64,000 bases of DNA from DASRFR01 sp035651455 (GTDB lineage: Bacteria; Acidobacteriota; Terriglobia; Terriglobales; Acidobacteriaceae): assembly GCA_035651455.1 (NCBI GenBank), contig DASRFR010000047.1, forward strand, positions 868,001 through 932,000, written 5' to 3'. Below the pieces are notes generated by a model. The model saw nothing but the letters and a program-made list of their open reading frames with translations. It was not told the DNA's origin and did no database searches. The position numbers and the translations under genes were made by a program. Every line of letters begins with the position of its first letter. Positions within the stretch are counted from its first letter, which is position 1. Below are positions 18,007 through 25,744 of this stretch, one piece after another.

Positions 18007-19332
18007 ATGCGCATATTTTTCTTTCTCCTGTTTTCGATAGCCATTTTGTCCCTGATCCTGCTCACAATTTTCTCCGCCTCGCCAGTGGTTGAACTCGCAC
18101 CTCCCGTGACCGCCCTCGGCGCTGCGACTCCCATCGTGGTTCACACTCAGGATCCCCACGGCGTCCGTGCTGTGAGTGTCAGTGTGGAGCAGGATGGTGC
18201 GCAATACAGCGCGGGCGAGATGACGCGGCCTCCGCGCCGCATCCGCTGGGAACGTAATGTGCCCGATGCGACCTGGAGTTTTACCGCTGGCAGCAAAACC
18301 ATCCCGCAGTTAAAGGACGGCAAGGCGCGCTTGGTCGTCGAGGCGACTTCGAATGATTTTCGCGCCAAGTCCGTGCGCCTGGAGCGCGAAGTCATGGTCG
18401 TGACGCGGCCTCCCGCGCTCACCGTCGATTCCGACCGCCACTATCTATATCTGGGCATGGCCGACCTGGTGGCCTTCAACGTCTCCGGCTACTGGACCAA
18501 TGCCGGGGTTCGCGTGGGTAACCAGACCTTCCGCGCCTGGCCAATGCCCGGTGGAAAGCCGGGCCTTTTCTCACTGTTCGCATTTGCCTGGAACATGCCT
18601 TCGGGAACCACTCCGCTGGTCTATGCGACCAATCCGGCGGGCAATGAAGTAACCGGGCCCATGGCGATCGAGTTCCCCAAGCGGGAGCAGCCCAGGTACC
18701 GGGTTCGCGACCTGCAACTCGATGATCGCTTCATGAACAAAGTCATCAACGAACTGGATCCCAGCGGAACCGGCGACATGGTCGAACGCTTCGTGCGCAT
18801 CAATAGCGATATGAGGAAGGCCAACAACAAAACGCTTTCCGATCTGCGCCTGAAGAGCGAGGCGCGATTCCTTTGGTCGCAACCTTTCTTGCAGCAGCAC
18901 AACTCCAAGGTCGAGTCAAATTTCGCCGACGTGCGCAATTACATTTATAAGGGCAGGAAAATTGATCAGCAGGTGCATCTCGGCTACGATCTCTCGATTA
19001 CCCAGCACGTGGGCGTGGAAGCGTCCAACGACGGCCGCGTGTTATACGCCGCCCCGCTTGGCATTTATGGCAACTGCATCGTGCTCGACCACGGCTACGG
19101 ATTGCAAACCATCTACGGCCATCTGAGCGCGCTCGCGGTTCACGAAGGCGACCTGGTCAAGCGCGGACAGATCATGGGTAACAGCGGCGACACCGGCATG
19201 GCCGGCGGCGACCACATCCACTTCAGCATGCAACTCGAAGGCGTGCAGATCGACCCCAAGGAATGGTGGGACGCTCACTGGATTAAGGATCACGTCGCCA
19301 GGCGGGTGGAACTCGCCGGCTTCACTTACTGA
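18007..19332 (+). CDS. M23 (LytM) family metallopeptidase
   Basis: A 441-residue envelope protein: N-terminal signal or anchor (FFFLLFSIAILSLILLTIF), a long beta-rich middle (about residues 30-300) and a C-terminal M23 peptidase domain (about 315-430). Zinc-site motifs are complete: HLGYD, the GHLS loop, and HIHF. M23 enzymes cut peptide crosslinks of peptidoglycan, so this one likely remodels the cell wall; with all metal ligands present it is probably active rather than an EnvC/NlpD-type activator. Monocistronic, convergent with the next gene (25 bases between stops). Confidence 0.9.
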   Translation: MRIFFFLLFSIAILSLILLTIFSASPVVELAPPVTALGAATPIVVHTQDPHGVRAVSVSVEQDGAQYSAGEMTRPPRRIRWERNVPDATWSFTAGSKTIPQLKDGKARLVVEATSNDFRAKSVRLEREVMVVTRPPALTVDSDRHYLYLGMADLVAFNVSGYWTNAGVRVGNQTFRAWPMPGGKPGLFSLFAFAWNMPSGTTPLVYATNPAGNEVTGPMAIEFPKREQPRYRVRDLQLDDRFMNKVINELDPSGTGDMVERFVRINSDMRKANNKTLSDLRLKSEARFLWSQPFLQQHNSKVESNFADVRNYIYKGRKIDQQVHLGYDLSITQHVGVEASNDGRVLYAAPLGIYGNCIVLDHGYGLQTIYGHLSALAVHEGDLVKRGQIMGNSGDTGMAGGDHIHFSMQLEGVQIDPKEWWDAHWIKDHVARRVELAGFTY

Positions 19333-19357
19333 TCCATTGCATGCATCTTTCCAGGCT

Positions 19358-19900
19358 TCACCGAGGCCGCTCGCTCTCTCCCTGCCTGCGTCGGCTGACG
19401 AATACGTGATAGGTGACAGCGTCCCACGCGTTGTGAATGCCGATGAAGAGTAACAGCAGGGCCGCCGCCGCGATCCCGAACATCGCCTCGTGAGCATGGG
19501 TGCGAGCTGCATATGACGACAGTGCTACCGCTGCGTATGCTCCCAACGGCAGCACGGCATGAAATAACCAGTCCTCCAGCACAGGCCTGTACAAGGTTTG
19601 CATTCTCATGCGGCGAACCACGAGTGCTTCGTAGATGACGCCAGCCAAGCCCAGCGCGGCCCAAAGAACTGCGGCGCTCCCGACGGTATGCCAAGGCGCG
19701 CTGGCGATTGCCGAGAGCAGCAGCACAGATCCGAAATGAACGATTGTCGGAGTCGCAAACGCGTCACCGGCTTGCGCCTGACCTCGTACTACGGGCAGAT
19801 CGGCGATAAGAGTGATGACGACGAATTGCAGTCCGATCAGTGCGCCCGCAGAGGATCCGACAATTACGTAAAAGTTTTCCCATCCCGCGAGTACCGTCAT
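19358..19900 (-). CDS. Multi-helix inner-membrane protein, unknown function
   Basis: I start this at ATG 19900, where GGTGAGG precedes MTVLAGWENFYVIVGSSAGAL; the longer upstream frame is Arg/Ser-rich and has no coding look. The 180-residue product has about five hydrophobic helices: residues about 8-30, 50-68, 73-90, 110-130 and 140-160, with a short basic C-terminal tail. I know this as a recurrent uncharacterised membrane protein type (N-terminal F..IvGSSAGALIGLqFV) but cannot assign a function. Convergent with the M23 peptidase gene. Confidence 0.6.
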   Translation of the reverse strand: MTVLAGWENFYVIVGSSAGALIGLQFVVITLIADLPVVRGQAQAGDAFATPTIVHFGSVLLLSAIASAPWHTVGSAAVLWAALGLAGVIYEALVVRRMRMQTLYRPVLEDWLFHAVLPLGAYAAVALSSYAARTHAHEAMFGIAAAALLLLFIGIHNAWDAVTYHVFVSRRRQGESERPR

Positions 19901-19976
19901 TTCCTCACCTTTAGTGATTAGCGCCCGGCTGGACTGATGCGGTTCGAGAATACCTCGTTTGTGACTTGGATGGCGG

Positions 19977-20336
19977 TCATTGCGTCTGCGCGAGAACCGC
20001 AACGTCAAACTTCGAATAGTACTTCTTGACGTCGTCGGCTCCGTACTTCCCGCGAAACTTCCCGACCACCGACGACACTCGTGCCGGGTCGGTGATAGCA
20101 ATGGCCTTGAATTCAGCCTGTGTGTTCCCTGCTTTGACCCGGATCGATGGATTCTTGAGCACATTCTTGTACCACTGCGTATCCGATCCCTGCACCGGCA
20201 GGAGATAGAGTTCGTCGTCGAACACAAACCAGACCGGGTTCGAGATGGTCCGTCCTGACTTTCTGCCGATCACACTGATATGGATTTCGCGAGATCGGGA
20301 GAGGTGATCTCTGAGAGCATCGTTCTGAGCTGGCAT
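19977..20336 (-). CDS. Deazaflavin-dependent nitroreductase-like (PNPOx-fold) protein
   Basis: A 119-residue protein starting at ATG 20336 (MPAQNDALRDH), with GGAGC 6 bases upstream; the longer frame to 20468 has no support. The sequence GRKSGRTISNPVWFVFDDELYLLPVQGSDTQWYKNV fits the DUF385/DDN split-barrel family, which binds F420 or related flavins and reduces nitro or quinone compounds. Whether this organism makes F420 cannot be judged here; FMN-type binding is the alternative. It lies 76 bases upstream of the small membrane protein gene on the same strand. Confidence 0.7.
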   Translation of the reverse strand: MPAQNDALRDHLSRSREIHISVIGRKSGRTISNPVWFVFDDELYLLPVQGSDTQWYKNVLKNPSIRVKAGNTQAEFKAIAITDPARVSSVVGKFRGKYGADDVKKYYSKFDVAVLAQTQ

Positions 20337-20844
20337 GTGCGCTCCTTTTCCGAAATTCTTTGGTCCACGCGATATACAGCACACCCCCTTTGATGTATTA
20401 CGGCGCGACACCATCCTCCGAAAAAAACTCAAAAGCTTCTGCTTTCTCGCCCCAATCGGAATAGCCAAACCTTTTCGATTTGCCCGGTCAACTCAGCGGG
20501 TATCTACGATGAGATTCTAACTCCACGAGAATGGCTGGGATGTGTGTCAGTTGACCTAATCGGGCCACAACTCATTTCGCTGACTACGTGGGCGCCAGCG
20601 AATCAAGCGCTGGACCTCGAGGCAACTTGGGCGTGACGTGTACGACTGCTGCGCGGGATGGTGAGCTTAACCGGAATGACAGCGCGTAGCCTGCGGCGTC
20701 TGGCTCTGCGCGCGCTGGAAGTTACGCAGCGTAGCACTCACGCCAGGGAGGGGCCGGGGACGTGCACTCCGAGCCACATATCTCAGCGGGAGGAACCCAG
20801 CGCCGCGTGCATCGCGCGATGACCAGCACCCGAAGCCAAAGTGC
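20337..20844. other. Gene-free stretch upstream of the tRNA
   Basis: About 500 bases with no frame that looks coding. It includes the leader of the split-barrel gene and, at the right edge, a perfect CCAGCAC/GTGCTGG inverted repeat (20823-20847) whose right arm contains the tRNA CCA end. I see no promoter I would defend. Confidence 0.5.
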
Positions 20845-20932
20845 TGGTGCCGGGAGGGGGAGTCGAACCCCCAAGGTACCAAGTACCGGCGGATTTTGAG
20901 TCCGCTGCGTCTGCCAGTTCCGCCATCCCGGC
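20845..20932 (-). tRNA. tRNA-Leu (anticodon CAA)
   Basis: Read on the minus strand the sequence folds as a class II tRNA. Acceptor GCCGGGA pairs with TCCCGGC; the D arm is GCGGAACTGGCAGACGC; the anticodon stem GCGGA/TCCGC closes loop CTCAAAA, giving anticodon CAA for UUG codons. A long variable arm (GGTACTTGGTACC) follows, then the T arm GGGGGTTCGACTCCCCC. The discriminator is A and CCA is encoded (20845-20847). All features match bacterial leucine tRNA. Confidence 0.95.
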
Positions 20933-21521
20933 GTGGATGGGACAAGTTGCCGTTCTGCTGTATTTACTGCACTGCGTCCGTTACTGACTCATGTTCCTTT
21001 TGAGCGGACGTCAGTTCTGGGGTCGTTGAATCGTCCTTCGCAGCCCCCAGTATCGCATAGCCTTTGGACTGCCGCCAATCGGTGCGTGAGAAGCAGCCAG
21101 GCGCGGTCGCTCTTCGCTCTCGTCGCCGGCTCAAGCACTTCGTTCACTCCCCAAACTGGAGCTAGAGGGTAACCCTTTCTGTTTCTGATACTGCACTTAC
21201 GGGTGTGTTTGAAGTCTCCGCGTCGGGGGTAGCGACAAACATCTCGCCATCAAGATGATGCACGGCAGCGGGTCAGGAAAGTGCGAGGGTCACACTGCAC
21301 TTAGTGACCAATGTGGCAGTTCATGGCAGAAGAGTACGCTTATTCGATATCGGTACAATGATGGAAGCGAATAGGTTACTCGCCGGCTTAACGAGGCGCG
21401 CGGTGCTCGGTCGCTGCTGAAGCCGCTTTCGTGCATTCGCGGACGGATGGGAATTCGGCCAGTGGATGTTTCCGATCTCCTTCACCACGATCATGACTTG
21501 ACATCGCTTTAAAGTCGGATA
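20933..21521. other. Gene-free stretch downstream of divergent ends
   Basis: Nearly 590 bases without a convincing gene. The longest frames lack family features and ribosome sites. It may hold the tRNA promoter and remnants of decayed coding sequence, but no similarity is recognisable by eye. Confidence 0.5.
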
Positions 21522-22247
21522 TTAGTGATGATCCATGGACGCCGGCGTTCCGTCCGACCACTCGGACACTGGGACCATGAACTCGGTCACTGGCTCCGGA
21601 GCGCCATTGAAGTGGGGATTGGTAAGAACTGGGGAACCAGCCAAGTCTGCGCCCCAAGTCTTAGCGTCCGCCACGGGAACGTAAAACATAAGATGGGGAA
21701 CCCAATGCCCGGCGCGGTCGTTTAGCCGCCCTTGCTTCGACATCATATAAGTCATAGCGCCCGGCTCGAGGGGCGGCAGCTCCTTGTTCTGAAATGCATT
21801 TTTTATGCCCTCCATGATCTGGGCTTTAGACATCCCAGCGATTGCCAATTCTGTCCTCTTCAAAGTGATTGGGAGAACAGATCGTGCGGCTTGCGGATTA
21901 AAGCAGCTGGGACCCCGATTCTTGGCATTCCAAAACTCGGGACTGTCGAACGCGTCCATCCACGCGCGTTCTACGAGGCAGACAAAGCCGTTCTTGCCTT
22001 GCACCGCAGTTTCGTAACCATGCCTTCCCAGAACCATGACTGTGGCGTCGCTGGAAATAGATGGCGGAGCCGCTGACCGTGCCAGAGCAATTTCAGCATC
22101 TCGGTCCACCATGAGGTATTGATCGAGCGGAGCCATGCTGGGATATGGTGTTTTGGCGTCTGCTGCTCGTCCTGGCCCTGCCACGCACAGTACGGCAACC
22201 ACCGCCAAAGTCCTTGACGTGATTGTCATGACCATCTTCCGGTTCAT
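21522..22247 (-). CDS. Exported protein, unknown function
   Basis: A 241-residue protein with a signal peptide (residues 1-28, ending GRAADA), start ATG 22247 with AGGGG upstream. The body is soluble-looking, with motifs MVLGRHGYETAVQGKNGFVCLVERAW, GAMTYMMSKQG, AGHWVPHLMFYVP and W.ADL.GSPV, ending in an acidic/His-rich tail (SMDHH). The paired cysteines (FVCLV and PSCFN) could form a disulfide. I recognise it only as a family of uncharacterised exported proteins seen in soil bacteria. It is followed by no gene on its strand; upstream the Fe-S protein gene may share its transcript. Confidence 0.6.
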   Translation of the reverse strand: MNRKMVMTITSRTLAVVAVLCVAGPGRAADAKTPYPSMAPLDQYLMVDRDAEIALARSAAPPSISSDATVMVLGRHGYETAVQGKNGFVCLVERAWMDAFDSPEFWNAKNRGPSCFNPQAARSVLPITLKRTELAIAGMSKAQIMEGIKNAFQNKELPPLEPGAMTYMMSKQGRLNDRAGHWVPHLMFYVPVADAKTWGADLAGSPVLTNPHFNGAPEPVTEFMVPVSEWSDGTPASMDHH

Positions 22248-22384
22248 TGATTTGTCCCCTCGCTAGAACATATATAGGGTATTCGCAACAGCTCCGCAAC
22301 CTGAGCAACTCAGCAGTTGGTATTCGTGCAGCATGCGGTGCGAACAGTGCGTCGAATGATTTCCGGGCGCGTGTATGTACCTGT

Positions 22385-23734
22385 TTACGATGGAAAGCAG
22401 CGCGCAAATGCAAGCAGCAACTTGGGCGATCCCGAAATCCGAATTTTCCGCCGGAGCAGCGCCCATACGAGACTAGCTTCCTTGCGCAGAAAGCGCAGCC
22501 AGGTCTCGCTATCGGCAATCAGTCGCAGATCGGCTTGCCCGTTGTGGCCTTCGGAAACCTGCAACTTTTCGTCTCGAATCGCTACCGTTGCTTTCACTTC
22601 CTCTCGGCCGGTGAACGTGAAGTGATAGACAGCGTTGAGACCCTTTGACTGACCTTTCTGAAAAACGAAGTTCAAGCCTCGCAGGAAGGCGCGAATGGTT
22701 CCCTGGCCGGCCAGGCCGTTCGATACACGCTTGATCGTCTTGTGCGGAAAGCGCCGCGCCACGAACTCTTCCGCGTCAGACTTGGGAACAACGTAGATTG
22801 TCTCCGGTTTGTTCTGCAGGGGCCGAACCACATCGTCCAGAAATTGCTTGCGATTCGTGAGGAAGGGCGCGATTACGTCCTCACCCGCGGGGCATACCGC
22901 CATGCAATAAGCGGCCTTGTAGTTGGCGCCGAACGACAAGCTCTGCCACATGGATACCGTCTCGGCCCCTGAGACATTCTTACGATAATCGTGTGCATTT
23001 TTGCTATCCGCGATCTTCTCCACCCAGTTGTTGAATCCGCCCATGAACTCACGGTAATTGTGGGTGTAGCACGCGGAAAAATTGAACTGACCGTCTGGGC
23101 TGATCGCACCCGTCGGGCAGGCGGCAACGCATAGCTTGCATTCGAGGCACGGGTTGTAAACGACCGGATGGGAATATTCGGAAACTTCTGCATCCACCAG
23201 TACCGTTCCCAGCAGAATGAAATTCCCGAACTTGGGATGAATTACGTTGCGATGAATCCCCATCTGTCCCAGGCCGGCCGCCACCGCTACAGGCTTGTGG
23301 GAGATCACCCACATTTTTGATCCCCAACGATCGGCCTCCATAGGGAATCCCGCGGCTCCTCCGTTGATCGCGCCAATCCCAAGCTCTTCCAGTGCCATGA
23401 CAATTCGGCGGGCCACCTCGTTGGTTTCGTCCGTCGTGTGGTGGAATTCGAGATTGGAGATGGAGCGTGCTGGCGTGCGGATGTTCTCCCGGTTCATACG
23501 GCACACGACACTAATCAGCGTTCTTGCTCGTGGGAAGACGTTCTCAATGTCAGCTTTCTGATCGGCAATTTCTGGCCGGTCGCGCTCAACAAAACCTACA
23601 TCGTCCGCGCCCGCATCCAGGCACAACTGCCGGAGCCAAGCTGCATCAAGCACTTGATCCCTGGGGACATCACCCCGGCGCGCCCTCTCCTGGTAAAAAT
23701 GTTTCACGGTTGGGTGTTCAGACAATTGCGCCAC
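22385..23734 (-). CDS. QueG-like 4Fe-4S oxidoreductase with C-terminal SCP2-like domain
   Basis: A 449-residue cytoplasmic protein, GTG start at 23734 with AAGGAG at good spacing. Residues about 30-200 resemble the cobalamin-binding half of QueG/reductive-dehalogenase-like proteins (GADDVGFV, GAINGGAAGFPMEADRWGSKM, GLGQMGIHRN). Then come two ferredoxin-type cysteine sets, CLECKLCVAACPTG and CMAVCPAG (the partner cysteine is ACYTH). About residues 345-449 form an SCP2 sterol-carrier-like domain (LNAVYHFTFTG, ATVAIRDEKLQV, ADLRLIADSETWL). The fusion suggests a lipid-like or hydrophobic substrate rather than tRNA queuosine. It is 53 bases downstream of an SDR gene, probably cotranscribed. Confidence 0.78.
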   Translation of the reverse strand: MAQLSEHPTVKHFYQERARRGDVPRDQVLDAAWLRQLCLDAGADDVGFVERDRPEIADQKADIENVFPRARTLISVVCRMNRENIRTPARSISNLEFHHTTDETNEVARRIVMALEELGIGAINGGAAGFPMEADRWGSKMWVISHKPVAVAAGLGQMGIHRNVIHPKFGNFILLGTVLVDAEVSEYSHPVVYNPCLECKLCVAACPTGAISPDGQFNFSACYTHNYREFMGGFNNWVEKIADSKNAHDYRKNVSGAETVSMWQSLSFGANYKAAYCMAVCPAGEDVIAPFLTNRKQFLDDVVRPLQNKPETIYVVPKSDAEEFVARRFPHKTIKRVSNGLAGQGTIRAFLRGLNFVFQKGQSKGLNAVYHFTFTGREEVKATVAIRDEKLQVSEGHNGQADLRLIADSETWLRFLRKEASLVWALLRRKIRISGSPKLLLAFARCFPS

Positions 23735-23787
23735 GAATTTTCTCCTTCGAGTCAGCGGCGTGCAAAAGCGTCAGCTGGAAACGACGC

Positions 23788-24558
23788 CTATGCTCCGACC
23801 GGAACCAGTTTCTTAGACGCGTTCCAGAGCTGTCTATTGATGAAATTGGGCGCGAACCGGCGCATGAACGCGAGCTGTTTGGCCTGTCCTGGCCGGATCT
23901 CCACGGCGCCCGCGCGAAGCGCCGCAAACGACTGCTTCACTAACTCGTCCGTAGTGATCACGGTGATACTGCCGCCTTCAGCAAGCTCTGCCGCCAAATC
24001 GGTTTTGACTACCGGTGGCATAAGTTCGATCACTTCCACGCCAGTTTCCTCCAACTGGAACCGTAGTGACTGGGTGTACGAGTGAATCGCGGCCTTGGTG
24101 GCGCTGTAGATCGGCGCGGACGGTAACGGCACGAATGCGAGCGCCGAGGATGTATTGATCACCGTACCCTTATTTGCCCTGAGAGTGTCGATGAACGCGG
24201 AGGTCGTCAAAATTACGCCGCCTACATTGACATTCATCTCCGTCATTAACCCACCCAGGTCAGCCGCTGGCGTTTTGAGATTCTTGTAGAGCATGATGCC
24301 GGCGTTGTTCATCAGAACGTCCAGTTTAGGGAAATCCGATCTGACCCGCGCCGCAAGGGCGGCGATCTGCGCCGCGTCCCCCACATCGCTCTTCATCGTG
24401 TGAAGCTGCGGGTGCTGCGTCTTGATCTGGTCCAGCACAGCCTGGCGCCGACCAGTGACGATGACTTCATTGCCCAATTCGAGGAACTTCAGGGCGAAGG
24501 CCAGGCCGATACCGGCTGAGCCCCCCGTGATAAGGATTGTGCTTCCCGTGAGTTTCAT
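23788..24558 (-). CDS. Short-chain dehydrogenase/reductase, DltE-like
   Basis: A 256-residue classical SDR: cofactor loop TGGSAGIG (residues 12-19), NNAGI (about 88), catalytic Ser in INTSSALA and YSATK (about 150-154). The arginine after the second strand (GRR) favours NADPH. It reduces or oxidises an unknown carbonyl/alcohol. Start ATG 24558 has AAGGA upstream. A 5-4-5 palindrome at 24582-24595 in its leader suggests local repression, as is common for inducible SDRs. Forms a likely operon with the Fe-S/SCP2 protein downstream. Confidence 0.9.
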   Translation of the reverse strand: MKLTGSTILITGGSAGIGLAFALKFLELGNEVIVTGRRQAVLDQIKTQHPQLHTMKSDVGDAAQIAALAARVRSDFPKLDVLMNNAGIMLYKNLKTPAADLGGLMTEMNVNVGGVILTTSAFIDTLRANKGTVINTSSALAFVPLPSAPIYSATKAAIHSYTQSLRFQLEETGVEVIELMPPVVKTDLAAELAEGGSITVITTDELVKQSFAALRAGAVEIRPGQAKQLAFMRRFAPNFINRQLWNASKKLVPVGA

Positions 24559-24581
24559 AAGGTCCTTTCTGAACTATTGAT

Positions 24582-24595
24582 ACATAGGCTTATGT
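24582..24595. promoter_or_regulatory. Palindromic operator candidate ahead of the SDR gene
   Basis: ACATA-GGCT-TATGT is a perfect 5-4-5 inverted repeat 24 bases upstream of the SDR start, overlapping where a minus-strand promoter would sit. It resembles sites for MarR/HxlR/TetR-type repressors, but no such gene is nearby. Confidence 0.35.
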
Positions 24596-24791
24596 CTATA
24601 ATCCTACCGATGCAAAAAAAACTGCGCAGAAGGACACCCTCGTATATTAGCCACACTCATCCCTGTCGAGCTTATTGGATTCTTGCGTTCAGCATTGCCC
24701 CGCATCGATGTTTGTCAATTTTCTACCCGGCCACGTCGTGCGAGGTTTCGCCAGCCATCCGAATAATCACAACAAAACGCAGTCTGACTGT

Positions 24792-24797
24792 TATAAT
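24792..24797 (+). promoter_or_regulatory. Consensus -10 element
   Basis: A perfect TATAAT lies 53 bases upstream of the TTG start at 24850. No good -35 hexamer is found at 16-18 bases, so it is only a candidate. Confidence 0.3.
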
Positions 24798-24849
24798 CCG
24801 CTCGCCGTAGTTCGTCGACAAACCAAATCCATCAAAATCTGGAGGAAAT

Positions 24850-25542
24850 TTGAAGAGCACTTACTCTTTGCTTTTCGTGCTGCTTCTCTTTGTGTCTGTA
24901 TCGGCGGTGCAAAATGCGCCCGCGCAGACGGCACGCACCGACGTTTACCATGTGCATTTCGCGAAAGCCACTCTCGGCAAAGGCGCCGAAGAAGCCGACG
25001 CCCTTAAACAGCAAGGCCCCAATGCTCCGATGCCGGGACACTACCTCGTCCTTCGCCACCAGGCTGGGGAGGACTGGGACTACGCGGTCATCGAGCATCT
25101 CGGAACCAAGGCTACGATCAGCGCGGCTGGAAGTCCGCCCTCCGCTGCTGCCCGCGATCTCAATGCCTGGCATAGCGATACTTTTGTAAATGGCCCCGCA
25201 TGGCCTGACTTCGCCAAAGCTATGGGACTGGACGACGCGGCGAAATCGGCGGGATCGGTCTACGTCGTTTCCGTTTTTCGCGCCGCTCCCGGACATCGCG
25301 ATGATCTGGAGAAATCTCTTTCTCAGCCCAATCCGGGTTCGGCGGGGAACGTGTTGTTGCAGCATCTCGAGGGTTCGCCCTGGCATTTCGCTACTCTCGT
25401 CCGCTACAACTCATGGGAAGATTTCGCAAAGGCCGAAAAAGCTGATGTGGCCGACACCGCAAACCCGACTGGCGGCTGGATAGGAGTTCGCAATCACTCC
25501 AGCTATCACAATGACACGGTCACTGACCGGATCACTCCGTAG
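24850..25542 (+). CDS. Exported protein with two ABM-like halves, unknown function
   Basis: A 230-residue exported protein with TTG start: GGAGG at 24841-24845 precedes TTG 24850 and a clear signal peptide (LLFVLLLFVSVSAVQNAPAQ). The mature part seems to be two related halves, each beginning with a YhV-type strand (DVYHVHFAKA and SVYVVSVFRAAPGHRDDLEKSL), reminiscent of dimeric alpha/beta barrel (ABM/EthD-like) modules. The second half has WHFATLVRYNSWEDFAKAE, typical of such folds. No catalytic residues can be assigned. Own terminator at 25583-25610, so probably monocistronic. Confidence 0.6.
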   Translation: MKSTYSLLFVLLLFVSVSAVQNAPAQTARTDVYHVHFAKATLGKGAEEADALKQQGPNAPMPGHYLVLRHQAGEDWDYAVIEHLGTKATISAAGSPPSAAARDLNAWHSDTFVNGPAWPDFAKAMGLDDAAKSAGSVYVVSVFRAAPGHRDDLEKSLSQPNPGSAGNVLLQHLEGSPWHFATLVRYNSWEDFAKAEKADVADTANPTGGWIGVRNHSSYHNDTVTDRITP

Positions 25543-25582
25543 TTGCTCGAGTAGTTTCGGGATTCTCTGATGCACGAAGAGA

Positions 25583-25610
25583 AGCCTAGCCAAACGGGCC
25601 AGGCTTTTTT
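25583..25610 (+). terminator. Intrinsic terminator
   Basis: AGCCTAGCC / GGCCAGGCT (one A-C mismatch) with a 5-base loop, directly followed by six T. It sits 41 bases after the stop of the exported protein gene. Confidence 0.85.
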
Positions 25611-25744
25611 ATTTCACCAACCTTTCTTGGCAAGTTCTCGCCACCCATGCGGCTTCCGCGATTCTCTGCACGCAGTCTTTTTTCAGCGCTCACGGCTGCT
25701 ATGATGTTGCACTCTTAGCCAGTGTTTCTGTGGAGAGTACCGTC

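Noticed and set aside
20667..20945. A 92-codon minus-strand frame covering the tRNA
   Set aside because: It overlaps the whole tRNA-Leu gene, which explains the sequence; no ribosome site or protein motif.
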